Source of the DNA: Sapria himalayana
Taxonomy: Eukaryota > Streptophyta > Magnoliopsida > Malpighiales > Rafflesiaceae
Assembly: GCA_029783825.1 (NCBI GenBank)
Contig: JAREIK010014559.1
Location: 30,901-94,900 of the forward strand
Direction: 5' to 3'
Length of the DNA stretch: 64,000 bases
In this document: one piece after another, positions 12,098-25,900 of the stretch
How positions within the stretch are numbered: position 1 is the stretch's first letter
Layout: each line of letters starts with the position of its first letter
Notes under the pieces: generated by a model
Database searches by the model: none
The model's input: only the letters and a program-made list of their open reading frames with translations
What the model was told of the DNA's origin: nothing
Position numbers and translations under genes: made by a program

Positions 12098-12864
12098 AAT
12101 TTATGTCTACAAATTTAACACATTTTCATCTTTGGATGTCCTTCTACAGTGGAGGAAGAAAAGGGAGAAGTTGCAGAAGAGATAATTAATTGGGTTTAGA
12201 TTTTTGTTGCTGTTCCGGGAAGGACCTTTGAAATGATTATTATCATTGTTGTTATTAGTTGTATTTTTTTGTTATATTAAGCTGCCTAATTTTAGCAATT
12301 ACTTAATTAGTAATTGTTGCTACCAATGTTTGTCATCATCTTTAGCTATTCCTTAATATTTTAAGTATTTGTTTAAAATTTGTAGTATTGCTATTATGGT
12401 TAACTTTCACTAGGCTGAACAAAGCCAACATGTGAAAAAATAAAGAACCAAATTAAGCACACAACTCGGTCCCGTTCTATTTATCATTTCTATCCTTTTC
12501 TGAACATCAAAGCTTTTAACAAGGTAATGGAACTCGTTTGTAGTATTCAGCCTATTTACAAAACAAAATTTGCCCAATTTGAGTTTGAAAGATACATAAC
12601 TAAGTAATGATAAATGGTACAATGAAAGGTTTCGACATGAACTAACTTAGCTGGTTTGAAAATAATTAATTGAAAAAAAATGTTCGAACTCCGTTCTGTC
12701 TCGGAACCATTTTCTCTTACCCAAAATTTCCAATCTCAGTCCAGTCCCGTCCCGATACTTTCAACCTATGGGATGGGTCTGGATCTTCAAAAAAAATATC
12801 TGAACTGTGGGATAGGACTGAAGATTTTTAATCCCCATATCATCCCGTCCCATGAGCACTCCTA
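12098..12864 (+). mobile_element. hAT 3'-end fragment (copy 4)
   Basis: Starts inside the 3' untranslated intron region of the family (tttatgtctac matches tcatgtctac in copy 3) and runs to the right terminus, which ends ...gagcactccta followed by gcattgag, a one-mismatch target duplication. No transposase coding sequence is present. The left edge abuts satellite with no inverted repeat, so this is a truncation product of a longer copy, not a mobile non-autonomous element. The GTCCC-rich subterminal part is at about 12670-12860. Confidence 0.88.
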
Positions 12865-15800
12865 GCATTGAGTTGTTTATAAGTTTTATTTAAAAATTAA
12901 AATAACAAAAAATTTATTTTTTTTATTTTTTGATATTTTCAAAGTTTATAACCTTTGAAAATATAATAATTCTTAAATTTTTTTGAAAATTTATAAATAT
13001 CTATTTATAATAATCATAATAATTATATATATAATAAATTCAATATAAACAATTTTATTGATATATATTATAATAATTATCAAAAAATAATTTAAAAATC
13101 TATTATCAATAAGATTGATATTACTTAAAATATAATATCAAAACCTAAAATGATTCAAAAGAAAAGCAAAATATATTACTTAATAATAATTATTTGTTTT
13201 TAAATTTCTATTCATTTTATAAGCTTATCTATTTTTTGGTTAAAAATAATTTTATAAATTATATTTTTAACTCAATTTATTTTATAATTAATATATATAT
13301 ATATATATAAAACTAAACAATCAAAATGAATTTTTTAAATTAAAATGAAAACAAATAAAAATGAGATTTATTAATTATTATTTAGGGGATACCCGTTTAA
13401 ACAATTATCTATATAGGGGTATCGGGATTTTGTAGTTTAGTGATTTAAGTGTTTAGGCATTTAGAGATTTATAGGATTTATTAAACAATGAAATAATAAA
13501 AAAATATTTTTTTTTTGTTTTTTCACATGTTCAAAGTTTATAATCTTTGAAAATATAAATATTTTCAAATTTTTTTCAAAAGTGAATACAATATTTAGTT
13601 ATAATAATTATTATATTTATATATCATATAAATTAAATATAAATATTTTTATTGATAAATATTCTAATAATGATCAAATAAAAATTAATAATCTATTATT
13701 AATAAGTTTAGATATCAATTAAAATATAATTACAAAACCTAAAATGATACAGAAACAAAGTAAAATATATTACTATATAATAATTTTTTGTTTTTTATTT
13801 TTTTGTTCTTTTAATAAGTTAATCTATATTTTTTTGTTGAAAAATAATTTATATAAATTATATTTTTCTAACTAATAATTTATTTTGTATTTAATAATTA
13901 TATAAAAATAACAAATAAATAATTAAAATCAATATTTAAAATTATAATGAAAAAAAATAAAAATGAGATTTATTATTTATTATTTAGGATATACATGTTT
14001 AAAAAATTTATCTATTTAGAGTTATCGAGATTTAGAAGTTATTGATTTAAGTATTTATGCATTTAATGGTTTATAGCTTTTATTTAAACAATGAAATAAT
14101 AAAAAATTTATTTTTGATATTTTATCAAATTTTCAAATGTCATAACATTTGAAAATATAATAAATTTAAAATTTTTTAAAAATGTGAATACAATATTTAC
14201 TAATAATAATTATTATAACTATATATAATATAAAATAAATACAAACAATTTTATTGATAAATATTATATCAATTATCAAAAAATAAATTAATAAACTATT
14301 ATTAATATGATAGATATAAATTTAAATATAATTTAAAAACCTAAAATGATTTAAAATCAAAGTAAAATTTATTAATAAAAAATAATTTTTTTAGTTTTTG
14401 CATCATTTTATAAGCTTATATTTTTTTTGCTGAAAAATATATTATTTAAATTATATTTGTCACTCATAATTTATTTTATAATTATTATTTCTATACATTA
14501 TTTCAATTATATTTAAGTTTTACGATTTTAAAGGTTTAGGTATTTAGGGACTTCGGGGTTTAAGAGTTTAGAAATTTATGTATATAGACATTTAATGGTT
14601 TATAAGTTTTATTTAAACAATTATATAACAAAAAATTTATTTGTGTTATTTTTACTCATTTTTGAAGGTTATAACCTTTCAAAATATAACAATTTTAAAT
14701 TTTTTTTTATATGTGAATACTATATTTATTTATGATAATCTTAATAATTATATATCATGTTAATTCAATATAGACAATTATATTGATAGATATTATATTA
14801 ATGATCAAAAATTAAATTAATAAATAATTATTAATAAGATAGATATTTTTAAAAATATATTTGCAAAACGTAAATTTATTCAAAATCAAAGTAAAATATA
14901 ATACTAAATAATAATTTTTTTGATGTTTTGCTTCTTTTTATAAGTTTATATTTTTTTGTTATTAAAAGTAAATTATTTAATTATATTTGTATTCTACATA
15001 ATTTATTTTTAATTTATAATTCTATAAAAATAAACTAATAAATAATTAAAATGAATATTTAAAATTATGATGAATACAAATAAAATTGAGATGTATTATT
15101 TATTATTCGGGATATACTAGTTTAATGGTTTAAGTATTTAGGTGTTTTATGATCTAATGATTTAAGTGTTTAGGACTTTAGTGATTTATAGTTTTTATTT
15201 AAAGAATAAAAAAATAAAAAATTAAATGTTTTGATTTTTTTTAATTTTTGAAGCTTATAACCTTTGAAAATATAATAATTTTTAATTTTTTTTAAATGTT
15301 AATATAATATTTAGTTATAATATTCTTAATAATTATATATAGTGTAAACTCAATATAAATAATTTTATTAATAGACATTATAATAATGATCAATAAATAA
15401 TTAATAAACTATTATTAATAAGAATGATATAAATTAAAATATAATTGCAAAAACTAAAATGATTTAAAATCAAAATAAAATATAGTACAAAATAATAAAT
15501 TTTTGTTTTTAAAATTTTGACTCTTTTTATAAGCACATATATTTTTTTTGATCAAAAATAAATTATTTAAAATAGATCCATCTCACTAATAATTTATTTT
15601 GTAATTAATATTTCTATAAAATAAACTGATAAATAATTAAAAAAAAATTTAAAATTATACTTAATAAAAATTAAAATTCAGATTTATGATTTATTATTAA
15701 TGTATACCAATTTAATAGTTTAAGTATTTAGAAGTTTTGTCTTTTAGGAGTTTAGCGATTTATGTTTTTAGGCTCTTAGTGGTTAATAGGTTTTATTTAA

Positions 15801-16706
15801 ACAATAAAATAACAAAAAAAATTGAAATTTTTTGTCATTTTTATAGGTTATAACCTATGAAAATATAATAATATTTAAAATTTTTTGAAATGTGAATACA
15901 ATATTTAGTTATAATAATTTTAATAATTATATATCATTTAAATTCAATATAAACAATTTTATTGATAGATATTATAATAATGATGAAAAATTAAATTAAT
16001 AACTATTAATAATAAGATTAATATAAATTAAAAAATATTTACAAAACCCAAATTGATTCAAAATTAAAGTAAAAAATATTACTAGATAATAATTTTTAAT
16101 TTTTAAATTTTTACTTCTTTTATAAGCGTATATATTTTTTTGATTAAAAAGAAATTATTTAAATTATATTTGTCGCACTCATAATTTATTTTATAATAAA
16201 TATTTCTATAAAAATAAACTTATAAATAATTAAAATGAATATTTAAAATAATAATAAATTGAAATAAAAATTAGATTTCTTAATTATTAAGTAGCATATA
16301 GTGGTTTAATGGTTTATGTATTTAGGCATTACGGGCCTTAGGAGTTTACTTTTTTAACTGTGTATACATTTAGTGGTTTGTAGGTTTTATTTAAAAATTA
16401 AAATAACAAATTTTTATTTATTTTTTTTTGATATTTTCAAAGGTTATAACCTTTGAAAATATAATAATTTTTAAATTTTTTTCAAAAGTAAATTTAATAT
16501 TTAGTTATAATAATCATTATATTTATATATCATATAAATTCAATATAAACAATTTTATTAATAAATTTTCTAATAATGATCAAAAAATAAATTAATAATC
16601 TATTATAAATAAGATAGATATCAATTAAAATATAATAAAAAATCATAAAATGATTTAGAAGAAATCAAAATATATTACTATATAATAATTTGTTGTTTTG
16701 ATAAAT
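12865..16706 (+). repeat. Satellite array segment 3, forward; clean S-T-U-V-W-X-Y run
   Basis: Cores begin at 12956, 13538, 14140, 14669, 15255, 15848 and 16444. Subtype markers help identify them: gtatcgggattttgtag precedes T (13538), cgagatttagaagttattg precedes U (14140), and gggacttcggggttta precedes V (14669). U to V spacing is only 529 bp because part of the inter-core region is deleted in this subtype. The same succession is found reversed at 22933-29277 and partly at 54796-58283 and 61319-64000. No gene was seen. Confidence 0.92.
14129..14156. repeat. Co-varied palindrome, TG/CA form (subtype U)
   Basis: Arms attttcaaatgt and acatttgaaaat pair perfectly around a 4-base centre (cata). 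Relative to the canonical core, the innermost GG/CC pair has become TG-type on one side and CA-type on the other, so pairing is kept. The same form is at 18430-18457 and, reversed, in the U monomer with core at 26658. Confidence 0.85.
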
Positions 16707-17772
16707 TTTCACCACACCTCTAATTTTTTGAATAGCACCCTCAACTACTGCAATGTCATCTCTGACAATTAAGTTTATTATATGAGCACAACATCTCATA
16801 TGAAAATGCTAGCCTCTTAAATGTACTACACTTTTCATCACAAGCCTTTTTTGCAGTTGTTCAACTGCAACATCATTATTTGATGCATTGTCAATAGTAA
16901 TGAACATCAACTTTCTCAAACCCCATTCATTCATACAAAACTCAATACCTTTTCTAATATTAACTCCATAAAGACATTTAATTATACAAAAGTTCAAAAG
17001 CCTTTTATGCATATTTCATTGAGAATCAATGAAATGAATAGTCAAACATATATAATACAAATTTTGAATGCTAGTTCAAGTGTCGGTAGTCAATGAAATT
17101 CTACAACAATGAGATGATATGCTATCAAATAATTTCTTCTTTTCCTTCACAAACAAAGAAAAAAATCCCTCATTGTAGAGTGCCTAGATGGAATTTTAAA
17201 TTGAGGCACACTAACTTCACAAAACTCCTTAAACTCATCCCTCTCAACAAAACAAAAAGACAATTCATCTTTTATGATCATTTTCACCAAAGCCTCCCTA
17301 ACTAGTTGTTGATCAAATTGCCAATAAGTTAATTTGTATCCTCTGAACTTGTAACTTTAGTGAAACTCAACAAAGATTGTGACTTGTCTTTATCTTTGTG
17401 AGCTTCTATTAATTCATTTTTGTGTGGAAATTTCATACAAGTTTTTTTCACGTATCTTCATAAACCCGAAGTACCTTGATCACTTTTTGCCATGTATTCT
17501 TTCCTACACCATATACAAGCTGTCCTACCAATTTCATTTCCTTCTGAATCAACTAATATCTCATAAGTTTTCCAAACAGCAGATTTATACTTTTTTTGAG
17601 CTTGAGGTTCAGATGTACCTTGCCTTTCTCTTACAATTGGAATTGAAGAACCTGCCGTAACAATAGAAGGATTCGTGAAAGGATGATGAATGGATTTACC
17701 AGTACTTTGATCATTTGAGATGTGATCATCTTCAATTTATTATATTTTTCGTTTATCACTGGATTGTGCCAT
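16707..17772 (-). pseudogene. hAT transposase N-terminal pseudogene fragment (copy 5)
   Basis: The start codon complement is at 17770-17772, directly after the acceptor-like gcag seen in the other copies. Readable segments are the BED finger (about 17440-17590), DELSFCFVERDEF (about 17235-17290), and the second catalytic Asp in ITIDNASNND (about 16870-16915). Its early double stop (two adjacent TAA, reverse of tttattata at about 17736-17744) is also present in copy 1 but single in copies 2 and 3, so copies 1 and 5 are closer relatives. A further stop falls after VVHLRG (about 16808). The C-terminal half is absent. Confidence 0.85.
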
Positions 17773-18064
17773 CTGCATTACCATTAATTAATATGATATG
17801 TTAAGCATAAATACATATAAATATTTCAAACAAGCAATCTCTACAAAACTGACTGTAACACATTCAGCCCACTCATTCGGCCCAACCACAACACCACAAC
17901 CAATACTCAACAAAACTGACTGAGACACATAATAATAATAATAATAATTAATTACTCAATTCTCATCAAAAAAACAAACCAAAAGGCTGGTGGCATCTGG
18001 GACACGTTGGAGGCAACCAACAGTGCGACGGAAAGGGCTGGACCTAACTAAACACGGCTGGAAC
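16707..18064 (-). mobile_element. hAT 5' fragment, reversed (copy 5)
   Basis: Fragment of the same hAT family lying opposite to the satellite around it. It runs from mid-transposase (ttcaccacacctctaat, the reverse of the IRGVVK coding stretch) to the 5' leader, ending at about cacggctggaac. Both element termini and target duplications are missing, and both edges join satellite directly. The leader has the AAT run (about 17930-17950) and the GC-rich leader seen in complete copies. This looks like a rearranged piece, not an independent insertion. Confidence 0.87.
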
Positions 18065-21000
18065 TATGTGAATACAATTTTTTGTTTTTAATAATTTCTT
18101 GTTTTTAATTGTTTTTTTCTTTTAATAAGTTTATCTATATTTTTTTGTGGAAAAATAATTTATATAAATTATATTTTTCTAATTTATAATTTATTTTGTA
18201 TTTAATATTTATATAAAAATAAACTTATTAAAAATTAAAATGAATATTTAAAATTATAATGAAAAAAAAAATGAGATTTATTATTTAGGATATACCTGTT
18301 TAAAAAATTTATCTATCTAGGGTTTTCGAGATTTAGAAGTTATTGATCTAAGTATTTATGCATTTAATGGTTTATAGCTATTAGTTAAACAATGAAATAA
18401 CAAAAAATTTATTTTTTATATTTATTGAAATTTTCAAATGTCATAACATTTGAAAATATAATAATTTTAAACTTTTTTTAAAATGTGAATACAATATTTA
18501 GAAATAATTATTATTATAACTATATATAATATAAACTAAATATAAACAATTTTATTGATAATATTATATCAATTATCAAAAAATAAATTAATGAACTATT
18601 ATTAATATGATAGATATAAATTAAAATATAATTAAAAAACCTAAAATGATTCAAAATCAAAGTAAAATTTATTACTAAATAATAATTTTTTTTAGTTTTT
18701 GCATCATTTTATAAGCTTATATTTTTTTTTTGTTGAAAAATATATTATTTAAATTATATTTATCACTCATAATTTATTTTGTAATTAATATTTTTATAAA
18801 TTATTTAAATTATATTTAAAGTTTACGAGTTTAAAGGTTTATGTATTTAGGGGGTTCAGGGTTTAGGAGTTTAGATATTTATGTATTTAGGCTTTTAATG
18901 GTTTAATAGTTTTATTTAAACAATGATATAACAAAGAATTTATTTTTGTTATTTTTTCTAATTTTTGAAGGTTATAACCTTTGAAAATATAACAATTTTT
19001 AAATTTTTTTTATATATGAATACTATATTTAGTTATGATAATCTTAATAATTATATATCATGTTAATTCAATATAAATAATTATATTGATAGATATTATA
19101 TTAATGATCGAAAAATAAATTAATAAACTATTATTAATAAGATAGATATTTTTAAAAATATATTTTCAAAACGTAAATTTATTCAAAATCAAAGTAAAAT
19201 ATAATAGTAAATAATAATTTTTTTGATGTTTTGATTCTTTTTATAAGTTTATATTTTTTTGTTATTAAAAGTAAATTATTTAAATTATATTTGTCTTCCA
19301 CATAATTTATTTTTAATTAAATAATTCTATAAAAATAAACTAATAAATAATTAAAATGAATATTTAAAATTATAATGAATACAAATAAAATTGAGATTTA
19401 TTATTTATTATTCAGGATTTACTAGTTTAATAGTTTAAGTATTTAGGTGTTTTGGGGTTTAGTGATTTAAGTCTTTAGGACTTTAGTGATTTATAGTTTA
19501 TATTTAAAGAATAAAAAAATAAAAAATTAATTTTTTTGATTTTTTTTAATCTTTGTAGCATATAACCTTTGAAAATATAATAATTTTTATTTTTTTTTAA
19601 TGTTAATATAATATTTAGTTATAATATTCTTAATAATTATATATAGTATAAACTCAATATAAATAATTATATTAATAGATATTATAATAATGATCAATAA
19701 ATAATTAATAAACTATTATTAATAAGAATGATATAAAATAAAATATAATTGCAAAAACTAAAATGATTCAAAATGAAAATAAAATATAGTACAAAATAAT
19801 AAATTTTTGTTTTTAAAATTTTGACTCTTTTTATAAGCACATATATTTTTTTTTGATAAAAAATAAATTATTTAAAATAGATCCGTCTCACTAATAATTT
19901 ATTTTGTAATTAATATTTCTATAAAATAAACTGATAAATAATTAAAATAAATATTTAAAATTACACTTAATAAAAATTAAAATGAGATTTATGCTTTATT
20001 ATTAATCTAAACCAATTTAATAGTTTAAGTATTTAGAAGTTTTGTCATTTTGGAGTTCAGCAATTTTTGTTTTTAGACATTTAGTGGTTTATATGTTTTA
20101 TTTAAACAATAAAATAACCAAAAAAAATTTGTAATTTTTTGTCATTTTAATAGGTTATAATCTTTGAAAATATAATAATATTTAAAATTTTTTGAAATGT
20201 GAATAAAATATTTACTTATAATAATTTTAATAATTATATATCATATAAATTCAATATAAATAATTTTATTGATAGATATTATAATAATAATCAAAAATTA
20301 AATTAATAAACTATTAATAATAAGATAGATATTAATTAAAAAATATTTACAAAACCCAAATTGAGTCAAAATTAAAGTAAAAAATATTACTGCATAATAA
20401 TTTTAAATTTTTAAAATTTTACTTCTTTTATAAGCGTATATATTTTTTTTGATTAAAAATAAATTATTTAAATTATATTTGTCGCACTCATAATTTATTT
20501 TGTAATAAATATTTCTATAAAATAAACTTATAAATAAATAAAATGAATATTTAAAATAATAATAAATTGAAATAAAAATTAGATTTCTTAACTATTAATT
20601 AGCATATAGCAGTTTAATGGTTTATGTATTTAGGCATTACAGGCCTTAGGAGTTTACTTATTTTACTGTGTATGCATTTAGTGGTTTATAGGTTTTATTT
20701 AAAAATTAAAATAAGAAATATTTATTTTTATTATTTTTTGATATTTTCAAAGGTTATAACATTCGTAAATATAATAATTTTTTATTTTTTTTCAAATGTG
20801 AATTCAATATTTAGTTATAATAATCACTATATTTATATATCATATAAATTCAATATAAACTATATTATTGATAAATATTCTAAAAATGATCAAAAAATAA
20901 AGTAATAATCTATTATTAATAAGATAGATATCAATTAAAATATAATACAAAATCCTAAAATGATTTGGAAGAAATCAAAATATATTACTATATAATAATT

Positions 21001-22932
21001 TGTTGTTTTGAAATTTTTCTTTCTTTTAAAAAGTTTATCCATATTTTTTTCATGAAAATTAATTTATATAAATTATATATGTCTAATTCATAATTGATTT
21101 TTTAATTAATATTTATATAAAAATAAACAAATAAATAATTAAAATGAATATTTAAAATTATAATGAAAAAAATAATATTTAGATTTATTCTTTATTATTT
21201 TGGGTATACCAGTCTAAATTAAACTAAATCTGTCTCACTAATAATTTATTTTTTAATTAATATTTCTATAAAAATAAACTGATAAATAATTAAAATAAAA
21301 ATTTAAAATTATACTGAATAAAAATTAAAATGAGATTTATGAATTATTATTAATGTGTACCAGTTTAATATTTTAAGTATTTAGAGGGTTTTTTCATATA
21401 TGACTTTAGTGATTTATGTTTTTAGGCATTTAGTAGTTTATAGGGTTTATTTAAATAATGTAATAACACAAAAATTATTTTTTATATTTTTTCACATTTT
21501 CAAAGGTTATAACCTTTGAAAATATTATAATTTTAAAATTTTTTAAAAATGTGAATACAATATTTAGTAAAAATAATCATTATAATTATATATAATATAA
21601 ACTAAATATAAACAATTTTTATTTATTACTAAATAAAAATTTCTGTTTTTTAGTTTTTGCTTCATTTTATATGCTTATATATTTTTTTGGAGATTATATC
21701 CTTTGAAAATAAAATAATTTTTAAATTTTTTTCAAATATAAATATAATATTTATTTATAATAATCTTCATAAATATAATACATTTAAATTCAATATAAAT
21801 AATTTCATTGCTAGATATTATTATAATGATCATATAAAATTTAATATACTTTTATTAATAAGATAGATATTATTTAAAATATATTTGCAAAATCTAAATT
21901 TATTCAAAATCAAAGTAAAATATATTACTTAATAATAATTATTTTAATGTTTTGCTTTTTTTACAACATTATATTTTTGTAATTAAAAATAAATTATTTA
22001 AATTAATTTGTCTTACTCATAATTTATTTTGTAATTTATAATTCTATAATAATAAACTAATAAATAATTAAAATAATTATTTAAAATTATAATGAATACA
22101 ATTAAAATTGAGATTTATTATTTATTATTCAGGATATACCAGTTTAATGGTTTAAGTATTTAGGTGTTTTTGGGTTTAGGAGTTTAGTTATTTAAGTGTT
22201 TAGACCTTTAGTGATTTATAGTTATTATCTAAAGAATTAAAAAATAAATTTAATTTTTTGAATTTTTTTAATTTTTGAAGGTTGTAACCCCTAAAAATAT
22301 AATAATTTTAAATTTTTTTAAATGTGAATATAATATTTAGTTATAATAATCTTAATTTTATATAAAGTAAACTAAATATAAATAATTTTATTAATAGATA
22401 TTATAATAATGATCAATAAATAAATTAATAAACTAGTATTAATAAGAATAATATAAATTAAAATATAATTGTAGAATCTAAAATGATTCAAAATCAAAAT
22501 AAGATATATTATTAAATAATAATTTTTTATTTTAAAAATTTTGCCTTATTTTATAAGCACATATATTTTTTTTATGAAAAATAAATTATTTAAATTATAT
22601 CTGTGTCACTAATAATTTATTTTGTAATTAATATTTCTATAAAAATAAATTGATAAATAATTAAAATGAATATTTAAAATTATAATAAATACTAATAAAA
22701 ATAAATTTATGATTTATTATTTAGGGTATACCTATTTAATGGTTTAAGTTTTTTCTGGTTTTGGGGTTGAGTTTATTGATTTATATGTTTGCACATTTAT
22801 GTGTTTATAGGTTTTATTTAATTATTGAAATAACAAAAAATTTATTTTTATGAATTTTAGTGATTTACAACGGTTATTACCTTTAAAAATATAATAATTT
22901 TTTAATCTTTCTAAAATATTTAAGGCAATACT
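18065..22932 (+). repeat. Satellite array segment 4, forward, ending at inversion
   Basis: Cores begin at 18441, 18972, 19561, 20155, 20754, 21507, 21694, 22282 and 22874. Subtypes run U, V, W, X, Y, hybrid junction (about 21205), a U-like monomer cut short, a truncated monomer fused at about 21620-21690 (cores only 187 bp apart), W, then A. The last A monomer stops about 60 bp past its core at about 22932, where the array flips. The fusion near 21620-21690 is an internal deletion joining two different monomers. No gene was seen. Confidence 0.9.
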
Positions 22933-25900
22933 TATTTTCAAAGGTTATATCCTTTGAAAATATCAAAAAATAATAAAAATAATTTATTATTATTTTTTTT
23001 CTTAAATAAAAACTAGAAACCATTAAATGCATACATAGTTAAATCAGTAAACACCTAAACCCCATAATGCCTAAATATATAAACCATTAAACTTCTATAT
23101 AGTACTTAATAATTAATAAATCTATTTTGATTTCTATTTATTATAATTTTAAATATTCATTTTAATTATTTATTAGTTTATGTTTATAGAAATTTTTATT
23201 ACAAAATAATTTATGATTGTGACACATATAATTTAAATAATTTATTTTTAATCAAAAAATATATATATGCTTTTAAAAGAAGTAAAAATTTAAAAATTAA
23301 AAATTATTATCCAGTAATATATTTTACTTTAATTTTGAATCAATTTGGGTTTTTTAAATATTTTTTATATAATATCTATCTTTTTATTAATAGTTTATTA
23401 ATTTAATTTTTGATAATTATTATATTATCTATCAATAAAATTATTTATATTGAATTTTAATGATATATAATAATTAATATTATTATAACTAAATATTGTA
23501 TTCACATTTCAAAAAATTATAAATATTATTATATTTTCAAATGTTATAACCTATGAAAATGATAACAAATTATAAAAAATATTCTTTTTATATAAAACCT
23601 ATAAACCACTAAAAGCCTAAAAACATAAATCGCTAAACTCCTAACAACAAAATCTCTAAATACTTAAAACATTAAACTGGTATATATTAATAATAAATCT
23701 TAAAAACTCATTCTAATTTTTATTTAGTATAATTTTAAATTTTTATTTTAATTATTTATCAGTTTTTTTTATCAAAATATTAATTACAAAATAAATTATT
23801 CGAGAGACAGATCTAATTTAATTAAACTGGTATCCCCTAATAATAAATAATAAATCTTATTTTTTTTCATTATAATTTTAAATATTCATTTTAAATATTT
23901 ATTTGTTTATTTATTTATAAATATTAATTACAAAATAAATTGAGTTAGACAAATAAAATTTATATATATTATTTTTCATCAAAAAATTATAGATAAACTT
24001 TTTAAAAGAAAAAACAATTTCTAAACAAAAAATTATTATATAGTAATATATTTTTCTTTGCTTCTAAATCATTTTAGGTTTTATAATTATATTTTAATTG
24101 ATATCTACCTTTTTTTTAAATTGAAATCTATCTTATTAATAATAGATTATTAATTTATTTTTTGATCATTATTAGAATATTTATCAATAAAATTGTTTAT
24201 ATTGAATTTATATGATATATATATATATATAATGATTATTATAACTAAAAATTGTATTCACTTTTGAAAAAAATTTAAAAATTATCATATTTTGAAAGGT
24301 TATTACATTTGAAAATATCAAAAAATAATAAAAATATATTTATTGTTATTCTATTTTTTAAATAAAACCTATAAACCACTAAAAGCCTAAAAACATAAAT
24401 TGCTAAACTCCTAAACGACAAAACCTATAAATACTTATTCCATTAAACAAGTATAGATTAATAATAAATCATAAATCTCATTTTAATTTTTATTGAGTAT
24501 AATTTTAAATTTTTATTTTAATTATTTATCAGTTTATTTTTTAGAAATATTAATTACAAAATAAATTTTTTGTGAAACAGATCTAATTTAAATTAAAACA
24601 ATATCCCTAAATAACAAATAATAAATCTCATTTTTTTTCATTATAATTTTAAATATTCATTTTAATTATTTATTTGTTTATTTATATATAAATATTAATT
24701 ATAAAATAAATTGAGCTAGACAAAAATACTTTATATAAATAATAAAGCATTATTAAATTACAATATTGTATTGAATTTATATCAAAAATATTAATAGTTT
24801 ATTAATTTAATTTTTGATCATTATTATAATATCTATCAATAAAATTGTTTATATTGAATTTATATGATATATAATTATTAAAATTATAATAAGTAAATAT
24901 TGTATTCACATTTCAAAAAATTTTAAATATTATTATATTTTCAAAGGTTATATAACCTATGAAAATGACAAAAAATTAACAATTTTTTTTTGTTATTTTA
25001 TTGTTTAAATAAAACCTATAAACAACTAAATGTCTAAAAACAAAAATCGCTAAACTCCAAAATGACAAAACTTCTAAATACTTAAACTATTAAATTAGTA
25101 TACATTAATAATAAAGCATAAATCTCATTTTAATTTTTATTAAGTGTAATTTTAAATATTTATTTTAATTATTTATCAGTTTATTTTATAGAAATATTAA
25201 TTACAAAATAAATTATTAGTGAGATAGATCTATTTTAAATAATTTATTTTTTATCAAAAAAATATATGTGCGTATAAAAAGAGTCAAAATTTTAAAAACA
25301 TAAATTTATTATTTTGCAATATATTTTATTTTGATTTTGAATCATTTTAGTTTTTGTAATTATATTTTAAGTTATATCATTCTTATTAATAATAGTTTAT
25401 TAATTATTTATTGATCATTATTATAATATCTATTAATAAAATTATTTATATTGAGTTTACACTATATATAATTATTATGAATATTATAACTAAATATTAT
25501 ATTAACATTAAAAAAAATAAAAATTATTATATTATCAAAGGTTATAAGCTACAAAGATTAAAAAAATCAAAAAATTTAATTTTTTATTTTTTTATTCTTT
25601 AAATATAAACTATAAATCACTAAAGTCCTAAACACTTAAATCACTAAACCCCAAAACACCTAAATACTTAAACTATTAAACTAGTATATCCTAAATAATA
25701 AATAATAAATCTCAATTTTATTTGTATTCATTATAATTTTAAATATTCATTTTAATTATTTATTAGTTTTTTTTTTATAGAATTATAAATAAAAAATAAA
25801 TTATGTGGAACACAAATATAATTTAAATAATTTACTTTTAATAACAAAAAATATAAACTTATAAAAAGAAGCAAAACATCAAAAAATTTATTATTTACTA

